Positions 1 to 10,958 of a stretch of 49,919 nt of DNA are shown in pieces. The stretch lies in the NCBI GenBank assembly GCA_025451035.1, contig JANWLE010000094.1:1-49919 (forward strand). The letters run 5' to 3'. Position 1 is the first letter of the stretch. Every line of letters begins with the position of its first letter. This DNA comes from Solirubrobacteraceae bacterium (lineage in GTDB: Bacteria > Actinomycetota > Thermoleophilia > Solirubrobacterales > Solirubrobacteraceae). Below the pieces are notes generated by a model. It was not told the origin of the DNA. It worked only from the letters and a program-made list of their open reading frames with translations, and did no database searches. The translations under genes were made by a program, and so were the position numbers.

Positions 1-149
1 AGGCGCTGCAGCTCGGCTGGCCCGTAGAGTCGGTAGCCAGAAGCGGAGCGGGCGGGCTCGACGAGCCCCGCGCGCTCGATGTAGCGCAACATGCGAGCCG
101 ACCAGCCCGTGACCTCGGCTGCCTCGTTGATCGTCAGCGCCTCAAGCAT
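1..149 (-). CDS. MerR-family transcriptional regulator, N-terminal part (runs off the window)
   Basis: Only the first 49 codons are in the window. They encode a winged helix-turn-helix of the MerR type: LTINEAAEVTGWSARMLRYI, then the wing signature ARSASGYRLYGPAEL. MerR proteins bind dyads in promoter DNA and activate or repress in response to a ligand, metal or stress; the effector domain is outside the window, so the signal is unknown. The ATG at 149 has no clear Shine-Dalgarno site, but a TAAGGT box lies 8 nt upstream and suggests a leaderless mRNA. That box is part of a 24-bp palindrome, the likely autoregulatory operator. The gene lies 65 bp downstream of PGI/PMI on the same strand. Confidence 0.85.
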   Translation of the reverse strand, partial: MLEALTINEAAEVTGWSARMLRYIERAGLVEPARSASGYRLYGPAELQR

Positions 150-157
150 CCGCCATC

Positions 158-181
158 ACCTTACCACGAGCGTGTCAAGGT
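158..181. promoter_or_regulatory. MerR-type operator overlapping the regulator's own -10 box
   Basis: An imperfect 24-bp palindrome with the pattern ACCTT-N2-CACG-N2-CGTG-N2-AAGGT lies 8 bp upstream of the MerR gene's ATG. Its gene-proximal arm contains TAAGGT on the minus strand (158-163), which fits a -10 box. The position suits autoregulation by the adjacent MerR protein; that binding is inferred. Confidence 0.6.
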
Positions 182-214
182 TTACGGCGCTGTGGCGGCC
201 CGCTCGCCGCGTCC

Positions 215-1297
215 CTAGCTTTCGGCTAGTTCGCCCTTGAAGCGTTCGATGAGCTTCACCGGGCCCGGGTCAACGCCCCTCAACACCGCCAGGTACAGCG
301 ACACCAGGTCGCCCAGCAGCACCAGCGAGATGACGCGCTCGATCGTCGTCTGCCCGCGGCTCTCGACGCGGTAGCTGACAGCGGCGTTGGTGGAGATGAG
401 CCGTTCGGTCAGCTCGATGCGCGCCTTGACGCGGGGGTGGGTGTCGCAGTCGTCGAGGAAGACGGCGGAGAAGCGCCCGACTTCCGGCGCGCCCTCCCAT
501 CCCTCCAGCTCGTTGTGGTCCAGCTCGGGCAGTTCGTGGGCGAAGCACGGCTGCTTGGAGTTCTCGTTGATCTGGGTCTTCCAGCGGTAGGCGATCGGCG
601 TGGTCAGGCCAGCGCCGATGATGACCGGCGCGCTGCCGAGCAGCCCGCGCGCGAGTTCCTTCGCGAGCGAGTCCTCGCTGGCGTCAGGCCCCCACTCGGT
701 GAGGAGCTGGCCGGTGTGCGACGCGGCGACGTCGATCTCCGACGTCAGGCGCGGGCCGGCGCCGCACAGCGCGGCGACCTCCAGCGCGGCGACGGTCATG
801 TAGGCGACCGCTGCTCGTGGCTGAAAGCCTCCGGGGAGCGGGATCAATGGAACGCCGTCCTCGCGCGCCATCGCAGCGAGCTTACCCCCGGTCGTCACGA
901 CGACGCGCTGCGCGCCGAGCGCGCCGGCCGACTCGTAGCAGGCGAGGGTCTCCTCGGTGTTACCGGAGTAGGAGGCGCAGAGCACGGTCGTCTCGGGCGT
1001 CGTCCAGGGCGGCAGGCCGTAGGCGCGGGTGACGAAGATCGGCCGTGAAGCATGGTCGCCGAGCGCGGCGCGAGCGAGCGCACCGCCGATCGCCGACCCT
1101 CCCATGCCGGCCACGACCAGCCCGCCTGGGGTGTCCCACTCCGCCATGATCGCCGACTCCACCCGCCACAGCGCGTCGCGCAAATGGTCAGGTAGCGCGA
1201 GCATGTCGTTCAGCTGGCCGGAGATGTCGACTCGGGCGATAGCCTCGCGTGAGAGCGCGCTCTCGGCTATGGGCACTGCGGCTGCGCCGTCACTCAT
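215..1297 (-). CDS. Bifunctional phosphoglucose/phosphomannose isomerase (SIS-domain type)
   Basis: A 360-aa cytosolic isomerase that interconverts glucose-6-P, fructose-6-P and mannose-6-P, feeding glycolysis and mannose activation. The N-terminal SIS domain has the glycine-rich loop VAGMGGSAIGG (about residues 62-72) and the serine-rich phosphate site CASYSGNTEETL. The later stretch FAHELPELDHNELEGWEG resembles the catalytic Glu/His region of the archaeal/actinobacterial PGI/PMI family. I chose the ATG at 1297 because GGGAG lies 6-10 nt upstream; a GTG at 1375 would add 26 unconvincing residues. The next gene upstream is a mannose-1-phosphate guanylyltransferase. A phosphomannomutase would be needed to link the two and is not in the window. 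Confidence 0.88.
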   Translation of the reverse strand: MSDGAAAVPIAESALSREAIARVDISGQLNDMLALPDHLRDALWRVESAIMAEWDTPGGLVVAGMGGSAIGGALARAALGDHASRPIFVTRAYGLPPWTTPETTVLCASYSGNTEETLACYESAGALGAQRVVVTTGGKLAAMAREDGVPLIPLPGGFQPRAAVAYMTVAALEVAALCGAGPRLTSEIDVAASHTGQLLTEWGPDASEDSLAKELARGLLGSAPVIIGAGLTTPIAYRWKTQINENSKQPCFAHELPELDHNELEGWEGAPEVGRFSAVFLDDCDTHPRVKARIELTERLISTNAAVSYRVESRGQTTIERVISLVLLGDLVSLYLAVLRGVDPGPVKLIERFKGELAES

Positions 1298-1436
1298 CGT
1301 GTCTCCCGGGTATCGCTTCGCATGGCGTACAGCTGACCTGACGTGCATGGGATGGCCGCGGCTGGCGAGCAGCACGACCGTCGCCCAGCAATCATATGTC
1401 GTGCCCGATTCGTGTGCGCCTCACGCAACCGGGGCA

Positions 1437-2537
1437 CTAGAACCTCAGCGCGCCGTCGGGCAGCTCGACGCCGGGCGATATGCGCGCGCCCGCGCTGATC
1501 ACGTTGCCCGCGCCGACCGTGACGCCCTCTCCCAGCACGGCGCCGCCGGTTATGTGGGTGCCCGCTCCGATGCAGCAGCCTCCCGCGACGATGCAGTCCC
1601 TGATCACGCAATCCTCGCCGATCTCGGTGCCGTCGAGGATGACCGCGCGCTCGACGATCGTGTGAGCGCCGACGCGCACGTTCTGGCCGAGCACCACGAG
1701 GCTGCCGACGTGGGCGCCGTGCGCGACGTGCACGCCGCGCTCCAACACGGCTGGCGGGATCGCGCGGCCCATGAGCTCGACCGTGTCGCCGAGCGCCATG
1801 TAGCTGGTGCCGAGGCGCTCCTGCACCGCCGTTTTGACGTTCCCCTCGAGGATGTCGAAGGTGCCCTTCAGGTAGCGCTCGGGCGTCCCGATGTCAAGCC
1901 AATAGCTGTCCGAGGGGTACCCGTAGAGCCCGTTGCCGACGAGCTGGGGCCAGACTTCCCGCTCTATCGAGACGTTGCGCTCGGCGGGTATCAGCCCGAG
2001 GATCTCGCGCTCGAGCACGTACGCGCCGGCGCTGATCATGTTCGTCGGGATGTGGTCGGAGCCGGGCTTCTCGATGAACTCGCTGACGGAGTGATCCTCG
2101 CGCAGGCAGACCACACCGTAAGCGGTCGGGTCCTCGACGGGGACCAGCGCGAGCGTCGCTGCGGCCGCCGTGCGCTCGTGCTGAGCGATCTGGGCGGTGA
2201 GGTCGATGTCTGTCAGGACGTCGCCGTTGAGCATCAAGAAACGCTCGTCGAGCAGTGACTCGGCGTACTTCAACGCCCCCGCGGTGCCGCGTGGCTCGGG
2301 CTCCTCGACGAAGCGCAGACGGATCCCGTACGCCGAGCCGTCGCCGAGGACGTTGCGCACGCTGGTCGCCAGGAACCCGCAGGACATGATCACGTCGTCC
2401 ACGCCGTGTGAGCGCAGCCACTCCAGCATGAAGGAGATGAACGGCCTGTCGACCAGCGGCACGACCGGCTTGGGCACGGTGGAGGTCAGCGGCCGCAGAC
2501 GCGTCCCCTCTCCGCCGACGAGGATGACGGCTTGCAT
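1437..2537 (-). CDS. Mannose-1-phosphate guanylyltransferase (GDP-mannose pyrophosphorylase-like)
   Basis: A 366-aa nucleotidyltransferase. It opens with VILVGGEGTRLRPLT (residues 4-18), the nucleotide-binding signature of sugar-nucleotide pyrophosphorylases. The catalytic domain contains LNGDVLTDIDL (metal-binding Asp) and FIEKPGSD. From about residue 255 the protein becomes a left-handed beta-helix of hexapeptide repeats (VAHGAHVGSLVVLGQNVRVG and following), as in the eukaryotic GMPP-beta type. The predicted reaction is mannose-1-P plus GTP to GDP-mannose; a glucose-1-P nucleotidyltransferase is the main alternative. The start codon overlaps the stop of the upstream UDP-glucose dehydrogenase gene (TGATG), so the two are translationally coupled and the longer frame to 2678 is not used. 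Confidence 0.8.
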   Translation of the reverse strand: MQAVILVGGEGTRLRPLTSTVPKPVVPLVDRPFISFMLEWLRSHGVDDVIMSCGFLATSVRNVLGDGSAYGIRLRFVEEPEPRGTAGALKYAESLLDERFLMLNGDVLTDIDLTAQIAQHERTAAAATLALVPVEDPTAYGVVCLREDHSVSEFIEKPGSDHIPTNMISAGAYVLEREILGLIPAERNVSIEREVWPQLVGNGLYGYPSDSYWLDIGTPERYLKGTFDILEGNVKTAVQERLGTSYMALGDTVELMGRAIPPAVLERGVHVAHGAHVGSLVVLGQNVRVGAHTIVERAVILDGTEIGEDCVIRDCIVAGGCCIGAGTHITGGAVLGEGVTVGAGNVISAGARISPGVELPDGALRF

Positions 2538-3829
2538 CAGCTTCTGCCGATCCCTTGGTAGATCAGGCCGGCCGCGGTGATGGCCTGGGCGTCTAGGGCG
2601 TTGCGCCCGTCGATTACGAGCCTGCCCGACATCGCTTGGGCGACCTGCGCCCAGTCCAGCTCGATGAACTCCGGCCACTCAGTCACGAGCACCACCGCGT
2701 CCGCGTCGGCGATCGCGCCGAGCGCCGAGTCCGCATAGTCAAGCTGGGGCATCAACTCCCGCGCGGCGTCCTCCGCGATCGGGTCATACGCCCGCACCAG
2801 CGCGCCCTCCGCCTGCAACCTCGCCGCCAAGACGATCGAGGACGCGCCGCGCATATCGTCGGTGTGCGGCTTGAACGCAAGCCCCAACAGCGCGATCCGC
2901 CGCCCCGCCAGATCCCCGTCGAAGTGACGCTCGAGCTTCGCGACAACCCGGCGCTTCTGCAGCTCGTTGACCTCGATCACCGCGTTCAAGAGCTGGAAGT
3001 GATACCCCGAGTTACCAGCCAGGAGCTTGAGCGCCGAGACGTCCTTAGTGAAACAGCTACCGCCATACCCCAAGCCGGCCTGCAGAAACTTCGGGCCGAT
3101 CCGGTCGTCCAACCCCATCCCCCGCGCAACCTCCACCACATCCGCGCCCAGCACCTCACACACGTTCGCGATCTCGTTGATGAAGCTGATCTTCGTCGCC
3201 AGAAAAGCGTTCGCGGCGAGCTTGATCATCTCCGCCGAGGCGACATCCGTCCGCACCAGCGGCGCCCCCAACGGCTCATACAACCCCACCACCGCGTCAC
3301 CCGCCCAGTCACCATCGTCCCCCACCACCACCCGGTCCGGGTGCAGAAAGTCCTTGACAGCCGACCCCTCCTTCAAAAACTCCGGGCACGACACATAGCT
3401 GAACCCGGACTTCCCCAAACCCTTGAAAATCCGCTTGATGTTCGTACCCGTCCCACACGGCACGGTCGACTTCATCACCAGCGCATGCCCATCCGGTGTC
3501 GGCATCGAGTCGACGACCCGGTGCACCGCCGAGAGATCCGCGTCCCCCGACTGCGTCGGCGGGGTACCGACCGCCACGAACAACAGCCGCGCGCGCCCAA
3601 GCGCATCGGAGAGCTCCGTCGAGAAATGCAAGCGCTCCCGGTTGCGCGCCAAGACCTCATCCAACCCAGGCTCATAGATCGGCACCTCGCCCCGACGCAA
3701 CCGCTCGATCTTCTCGGTGTCGATATCCACACACCACACATCGCTACCGAGATCAGCGAACCCAGCGGCCGTCACCAGGCCCACATAACCCGTCCCGATA
3801 ACCCCAATAGGCTCCCGCTGCGCGCTCAT
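2537..3829 (-). CDS. ugd: UDP-glucose 6-dehydrogenase
   Basis: A 430-aa NAD-dependent enzyme that oxidises UDP-glucose to UDP-glucuronate for polysaccharide or glycolipid synthesis. The Rossmann motif GVIGTGYVGLVTAAGFADLG is at residues 9-28. VAVGTPP and STVPCGTG follow, and the catalytic cysteine is C259 in GYGGSCFTKD. FKPHTDDMRGASS near residue 318 is the conserved UDP-binding C-terminal signature. The length is normal for the family. The gene leads a coupled pair with the guanylyltransferase. A TAGCCT box 9 nt upstream of the ATG suggests a leaderless transcript. Confidence 0.95.
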   Translation of the reverse strand: MSAQREPIGVIGTGYVGLVTAAGFADLGSDVWCVDIDTEKIERLRRGEVPIYEPGLDEVLARNRERLHFSTELSDALGRARLLFVAVGTPPTQSGDADLSAVHRVVDSMPTPDGHALVMKSTVPCGTGTNIKRIFKGLGKSGFSYVSCPEFLKEGSAVKDFLHPDRVVVGDDGDWAGDAVVGLYEPLGAPLVRTDVASAEMIKLAANAFLATKISFINEIANVCEVLGADVVEVARGMGLDDRIGPKFLQAGLGYGGSCFTKDVSALKLLAGNSGYHFQLLNAVIEVNELQKRRVVAKLERHFDGDLAGRRIALLGLAFKPHTDDMRGASSIVLAARLQAEGALVRAYDPIAEDAARELMPQLDYADSALGAIADADAVVLVTEWPEFIELDWAQVAQAMSGRLVIDGRNALDAQAITAAGLIYQGIGRS

Positions 3830-3838
3830 CTCAAACGA

Positions 3839-3844
3839 AGGCTA
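3839..3844 (-). promoter_or_regulatory. -10 box of ugd (leaderless type)
   Basis: TAGCCT on the minus strand ends 9 nt before the ugd ATG. There is no Shine-Dalgarno sequence in between, and no convincing -35 element was found. Confidence 0.5.
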
Positions 3845-3883
3845 ACCGGAAAGCAACCCGACACGCAGCCAGGCCCACGAGCC

Positions 3884-5008
3884 TCACCCCGAGGGCAGCG
3901 TGTCCGGGGCCGAAGCCCCGCCCGTCGAGCCGGCATACCAGTCGGGCAGCAGATCCACGAAGTCGCCGAGCGCCTGCCTGTAACTGACGAGCGAGCTGAG
4001 CGAAACCCACTCCTTGGGGCCGTGGTGACCGGCGCCCACCGGCCCGAACTCGACGGCCGCGATACCGGCGCGCAGGAACGAGAGGGCGTCGGAGGCGCCG
4101 TCGCGGCCGACGCTGAGCACCTCGTCGCCCTGCTGCCGGGCGACCGCGGCGCACAGCGCGAGCACGCCCGGGTCGGTGCGCGAGACGGTCGCCGGCGGGT
4201 GGATGAAGCAGCCCTTGAGTTGCAGGTCGTCGATCGCGCGGATCTGCCCGAGGATCTGTTCGGGGTCCTGCTCTGGCAGATAGCGGATATCCACCTCGAT
4301 GAGGCAGCGGTCCGGGACCTTGTTGAAGGCGTCCCCCCCCTCGATCCGGGCGAGGTTAATCGACGGGCGGTCGAACAGCTCTGAGGACTCGCGGCTGAAC
4401 GGCAGCGTCTCGATCCGCCTGAACGCGTCGTGGGCCTTGAGGATGGCGTTGTCGCCCAGCCACGGGGTCGAGCCGTGCGCGGCGGTGCCAGAGAGCTCGA
4501 GGCGGACCGCCAACACACCCTTCGCCTCGACGCCGATGTGCAGGTCGGTGGGCTCCCCGGTGATCGCGAAGTCGCCGTGCAGCCCGTCCGCGAGCAGCGC
4601 GTCGATCGCGCGCCGCTGCGTGTCCTCGGACTCCTCGTCCGGGACGCAGACAAGCGTCACGCGCACGCGGTCCTGCTCGCCGGCGTCCCGCAGCGCGCAC
4701 ATCATCGCGCCGAGCGCCCCCTTCATGTCGTAGGCGCCGCGCCCGTAGAGGCGGTCGCCTTGCACCCGCGCGCAGAACTGATCGGCGTGGGCGGGGACCA
4801 CGTCCAGGTGCCCGTGGAAGATGACATGCGGCGCGTGCTCCGGGCCGGCGTGGGCGAGCAGTACCGGCAGGCCGTTGTGGTCTATCTCGCGTACGGGCAG
4901 ATCGCGCGCCTCGAGCCAGCCCTTGACGAACGCGCCGGCGCGGCGCAGTCCGTCCTCGGTCGAGGTGTCATACGCGATCAGCTGCTCGGCGAGTACGCGC
5001 TCATCCAT
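3884..5008 (-). CDS. M20-family metallopeptidase/deacylase (ArgE/DapE type)
   Basis: A 374-aa dinuclear-zinc hydrolase of the acetylornithine deacetylase / succinyl-diaminopimelate desuccinylase group. The motifs are in order: HGHLDVVP (zinc ligand H67, D69), GRGAYDMKG (bridging D94), PDEESED (catalytic E125 and zinc ligand E126), GEPT (E152), and GAGHHGPKEW near the C-terminus with the last His ligand. The dimerisation domain lies between about residues 165 and 275. Whether the substrate is N-acetylornithine, N-succinyl-DAP or another N-acyl amino acid cannot be told from sequence, and there are no arg or dap neighbours. TAGGCT 7 nt upstream of the ATG indicates its own leaderless promoter downstream of atpC. 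Confidence 0.85.
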   Translation of the reverse strand: MDERVLAEQLIAYDTSTEDGLRRAGAFVKGWLEARDLPVREIDHNGLPVLLAHAGPEHAPHVIFHGHLDVVPAHADQFCARVQGDRLYGRGAYDMKGALGAMMCALRDAGEQDRVRVTLVCVPDEESEDTQRRAIDALLADGLHGDFAITGEPTDLHIGVEAKGVLAVRLELSGTAAHGSTPWLGDNAILKAHDAFRRIETLPFSRESSELFDRPSINLARIEGGDAFNKVPDRCLIEVDIRYLPEQDPEQILGQIRAIDDLQLKGCFIHPPATVSRTDPGVLALCAAVARQQGDEVLSVGRDGASDALSFLRAGIAAVEFGPVGAGHHGPKEWVSLSSLVSYRQALGDFVDLLPDWYAGSTGGASAPDTLPSG

Positions 5009-5015
5009 GCAAGGC

Positions 5016-5021
5016 AGCCTA
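5016..5021 (-). promoter_or_regulatory. -10 box of the M20 peptidase gene (leaderless type)
   Basis: TAGGCT on the minus strand lies 7 nt upstream of the ATG, with no Shine-Dalgarno sequence between. Confidence 0.5.
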
Positions 5022-5071
5022 GCCTCTGGCTTGCCCGAGGCGAAGGGTCGAGCGCTCCTGTGCGCGGGCGG

Positions 5072-5478
5072 CTAGGGCTCGACGGCGAGGAACGCCTCGT
5101 AGCGTTTGATGTCGCGCAGCGCGCGGGCCTTCTCCTCACTGTCCTCGGCGGCGCGCTCGGCTGATGCCCGAGCTTCCGCCAGACGCGTCTGGTAGGCGCC
5201 GCGGTCGAGCGCCTGCGGCGCGATCGCCTCCTCGACCAGCACCAGCGCGCGGTTCTCGGAGAACTGCAGGTACCCCTCGGCCTGCGCGAAGCGCACCACG
5301 TCTGACTCCGAGCGGTACAGCCGCAGCTCCGATGGTTCGAGCATCGCCAGCACCGGCTCGTGGTGGGCGAGCACGCCGATCGAGCCGACCGCGGTGCGCG
5401 TGGAGAGCATCTCGATCTCCTCGCTGAACACCTGTCCCTCGGGGGTGAGGACTTCGACTGGGAAGGTGGTGCGAGCCA

Positions 5479-5479
<1 letters not shown>
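5072..5479 (-). CDS. atpC: ATP synthase F1 subunit epsilon
   Basis: A 135-aa central-stalk subunit that joins gamma to the c-ring and can inhibit ATP hydrolysis. The N-terminal beta-sandwich begins FPVEVLTPEGQVFSEEIEML and contains GSIGVLAHHEPVLAMLEPSE. The C-terminal half (LAEARASAERAAEDSEEKAR) is the helical arm and is full length. Its ATG overlaps the atpD stop codon (TGATG). It is the last gene of the atp operon. Confidence 0.96.
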
Positions 5480-6996
<1,517 letters not shown>

Positions 6997-7053
6997 CTAT
7001 TGCTTTTCAAAGTTGGTGTGGTGTGAGGAGGGCGGCGCAGCTTCACAGTCACC

Positions 7054-7947
7054 CTAGCCGAGACCCTCCGCCCCGGCCACAACCTCCATGATCTCCTGCG
7101 TGATCTCCGCCTGACGGGCGCGGTTCATCTGCAAGGTGTACTGCTCGATCAGCGTGCCGGCGTTCTCTGAAGCGTTGCGCATCGCCGTCATCTGAGCGCC
7201 GAAGAAGCCTGCGGTGGACTCGATCAGTGCACGATAGATGGATATCTCCACGTAGTCTGGCACCAGCCGCTTGAGGATCTCCTGCGGGTCCGGCTCGTAC
7301 TCCACGAGCGCGCGCTGGCCACTGTCCTGCTCGGCTGAGTCCTCGCCTGAGAGCACCGGTTCTGAGAGCGGCAGCAGCACCTCGCGCGTGACGTGCTGCG
7401 TTAGCGGCGAGACGTACTGATTGTAGATGACCTCGACCCGGTCGAGCTTGCCGTCGACGTAGCCGCTCATCAGATCGTCGGCGATCGTGCGGGCATCGGC
7501 GTAGCCGGGGCGGTCCGAGAAGCCGGTGTAGCTGCCCGACAGCTCCCTACCGCGAAACGTCAGCGAGGAGACCCCGCGCCGGCCCGTGGCATACCAGCTG
7601 GGTGCCATGCCCTGTTCTGAGAGCTCCGCCCCGGCGCGTACGCCCGCGCGGATGATCTGCGAGTTGAATGCTCCCGCCAGCCCGCGGTCGCCGGTGACGA
7701 GCAGCAGGCCGACGTGCTTTACCTCCTCGTGTTCGCGCAGCAGCGGGAACGCCGAGGCCTCGGCGCCCGCCGCCGCGGCGGCCTGGAAGGTCATGCGGCG
7801 GATCGCGTCGGCGTAGGGGCGCAGGCGAGCGATGCGCTGCTCGGCGCGGCGCAGCCTGGCGGCGGCCACCATCTCCATCGCCCGGGTGATCTTCTGGATG
7901 TTCTTGACCGAGGAGATCCGGTTCTTTACGTCGCGCTGAGAGGCCAT
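7054..7947 (-). CDS. atpG: ATP synthase F1 subunit gamma
   Basis: A 297-aa rotor shaft. The N-terminal helix shows the family signature SQRDVKNRISSVKNIQKITRA-type sequence, and the C-terminal helix shows MRNASENAGTLIEQYTLQMN followed by RARQAEITQEIMEVV. VTGDRGLAGAFNSQ marks the central Rossmann-like domain. The gene starts 21 nt after the atpA stop with no obvious Shine-Dalgarno, so reinitiation after atpA is likely. A 72-nt gap separates it from atpD. Confidence 0.97.
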   Translation of the reverse strand: MASQRDVKNRISSVKNIQKITRAMEMVAAARLRRAEQRIARLRPYADAIRRMTFQAAAAAGAEASAFPLLREHEEVKHVGLLLVTGDRGLAGAFNSQIIRAGVRAGAELSEQGMAPSWYATGRRGVSSLTFRGRELSGSYTGFSDRPGYADARTIADDLMSGYVDGKLDRVEVIYNQYVSPLTQHVTREVLLPLSEPVLSGEDSAEQDSGQRALVEYEPDPQEILKRLVPDYVEISIYRALIESTAGFFGAQMTAMRNASENAGTLIEQYTLQMNRARQAEITQEIMEVVAGAEGLG

Positions 7948-7968
7948 GGGCTGAAGTCGACGCCGCGG

Positions 7969-9564
<1,596 letters not shown>

Positions 9565-9570
9565 TTTTCT

Positions 9571-10107
9571 CTAAGAAGCTCCTTGAGCAACCTGCCTGCG
9601 CAGCTGCTCCAATCGATTGCGGATAGAGGCGTCCAGGATTGAGTTGCCGACCTGCACAACGATCCCCCCGATGATGTCGGGCTCCACGTGGGTGGTTAGC
9701 TTGACGGTGCGCCCGGTGCGCTCGCCGATGCGTGACGCCAGGCTCGAGGTGGTCTGCTCGTCGAGCTCCACGGCGCTCGTAAGGACGACTGGCAGCAGGC
9801 GGTTCTCCTGCTCCCACAGCCGGTCGTACTCGCGCCTGATGCGAAAGATGACCGGCATACGGTGGTTCTCGATCAACAGGTTCAGAAAGCGCAGCAGGTG
9901 CTCGTCCGCCCCATCGAGCATCCGCCCGAGCCCATCCTGCTTCTCTGAGGTGGAGAAGTAGGGGGAGAAGAAGAACACCGACAGTTGACGGTTGTCCTCG
10001 AGCGCTTCGGCGAACTGGGCGAGCTGCTCGCGCAGCAAATCCAGCTTGCCTTGCTCGCGCGCGACCTCGAAAAGCGAGCGGGCGTATACCTGGGCGAGCT
10101 CCTCCAT
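9571..10107 (-). CDS. atpH: ATP synthase F1 subunit delta
   Basis: A 178-aa peripheral-stalk subunit joining alpha-beta to the b dimer. MEELAQVYARSLFEVAREQG starts the N-terminal helical domain. The C-terminal segment RTVKLTTHVEPDIIGGIVVQ, followed by VGNSILDASIRNRLEQLR, is the family signature. The length is that of a stand-alone delta, not the b-delta fusion found in mycobacteria. The start codon overlaps the atpF stop. Confidence 0.95.
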   Translation of the reverse strand: MEELAQVYARSLFEVAREQGKLDLLREQLAQFAEALEDNRQLSVFFFSPYFSTSEKQDGLGRMLDGADEHLLRFLNLLIENHRMPVIFRIRREYDRLWEQENRLLPVVLTSAVELDEQTTSSLASRIGERTGRTVKLTTHVEPDIIGGIVVQVGNSILDASIRNRLEQLRRQVAQGAS

Positions 10108-10667
10108 CAGTCCTGCGCGCCCCCGGATGAGATGCCGGAGAAGTCGAGCTCTCCCAGAGCCTCCTCCACCAGGCGGCGCTGGTCGGCGTCGTCGAGCACC
10201 TTCTTGGTCACCTTCTCGGTGGCGAGGATCGTCAGGTCGGCGACCTCGCGGCGCAGTTCGTCCAGCGCGCGGGCGGTCGCTGTCTCGATGTCGCGCGCCG
10301 CGCGGGCAGACGCCTCGGTGGCGATCACACGCGCCTGGTCCTTAGCCTCACGCTCGTGAGCCTCGGCGGTGTGGCGGGCGCGCTGCACGATCTCGTCCGA
10401 CTGCGCCCTGGCCTCGGCGAGCCGCTGGCGGTATTCCGCGAGCAGCTTCTGCGCTTCCTCGCGGGTGCGCTCGGCTGTGTCGATCGAGTCTTCGATCGTT
10501 TTCTGGCGGCGGTCGAGCGCCTCGGTGATGCGTGGGAACGCCAGCCGCCAGAGGATGATCATCGTGACACCAAAGACGATCAGCGTCCACACCATCAAGC
10601 CCACGCCGGGCTTGACCAGGAAATTGCCGCTGGAGGCGAGCGGAAGCTGTGAAGCGAGGGCAGCCAT
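10107..10667 (-). CDS. atpF: ATP synthase F0 subunit b
   Basis: A 186-aa peripheral-stalk subunit with one N-terminal membrane helix (VGLMVWTLIVFGVTMIILW, about residues 22-40) and a long charged coiled-coil (RQKTIEDSIDTAERTREEAQ onward). The final residues (FSGISSGGAQD) are short and hydrophilic. It lies 6 nt downstream of atpE. Confidence 0.95.
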   Translation of the reverse strand: MAALASQLPLASSGNFLVKPGVGLMVWTLIVFGVTMIILWRLAFPRITEALDRRQKTIEDSIDTAERTREEAQKLLAEYRQRLAEARAQSDEIVQRARHTAEAHEREAKDQARVIATEASARAARDIETATARALDELRREVADLTILATEKVTKKVLDDADQRRLVEEALGELDFSGISSGGAQD

Positions 10668-10673
10668 GATCGA

Positions 10674-10943
10674 CTAGACGATGAACGCGGCCAACAGGCC
10701 GGCCACCAGCCCGTAGAAGAAGCAGGCCTCGGTGAGGGCGAAGCCGAGCCACTGGATCGCGGTGATCTCATCGCGCATCTCGGGCTGGCGCGTGATCGCC
10801 TCGATCACCTTCCCGAAGATGATGCCGATGCCGACGCCGGCGCCCACGGCGCCCAGGCCACCGCCGACTCCGAGGCCGATCGACTTGCCGGCCTTGGCGG
10901 TTTCTTCAGCGACTGCGAACAGCGTGACTAGAGCTAGGTGCAC
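10674..10943 (-). CDS. atpE: ATP synthase F0 subunit c
   Basis: An 89-aa two-helix proteolipid of the rotor ring. Helix 1 is glycine-rich (GLGVGGGLGAVGAGVGIGII), followed by the polar loop TRQPEMRDEI. The ion-binding carboxylate is E72 in ALTEACFFYGLVAGLL. The residue after the Glu is Ala rather than Ser/Thr, and there is no Gln in helix 1, which argues for proton rather than sodium coupling. The start is GTG with AAAAGGAG about 10 nt upstream, the strongest Shine-Dalgarno in the operon, as expected for a subunit needed in high copy. Confidence 0.96.
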   Translation of the reverse strand: MHLALVTLFAVAEETAKAGKSIGLGVGGGLGAVGAGVGIGIIFGKVIEAITRQPEMRDEITAIQWLGFALTEACFFYGLVAGLLAAFIV

Positions 10944-10958
10944 GTCGGTTGACTCCTT

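Noticed and set aside
150-180. TTGACA-like -35 paired with TAAGGT before the MerR gene
   Set aside because: The spacer would be only 9 bp, too short for a sigma-70 promoter; the hexamer is better explained as part of the operator dyad.
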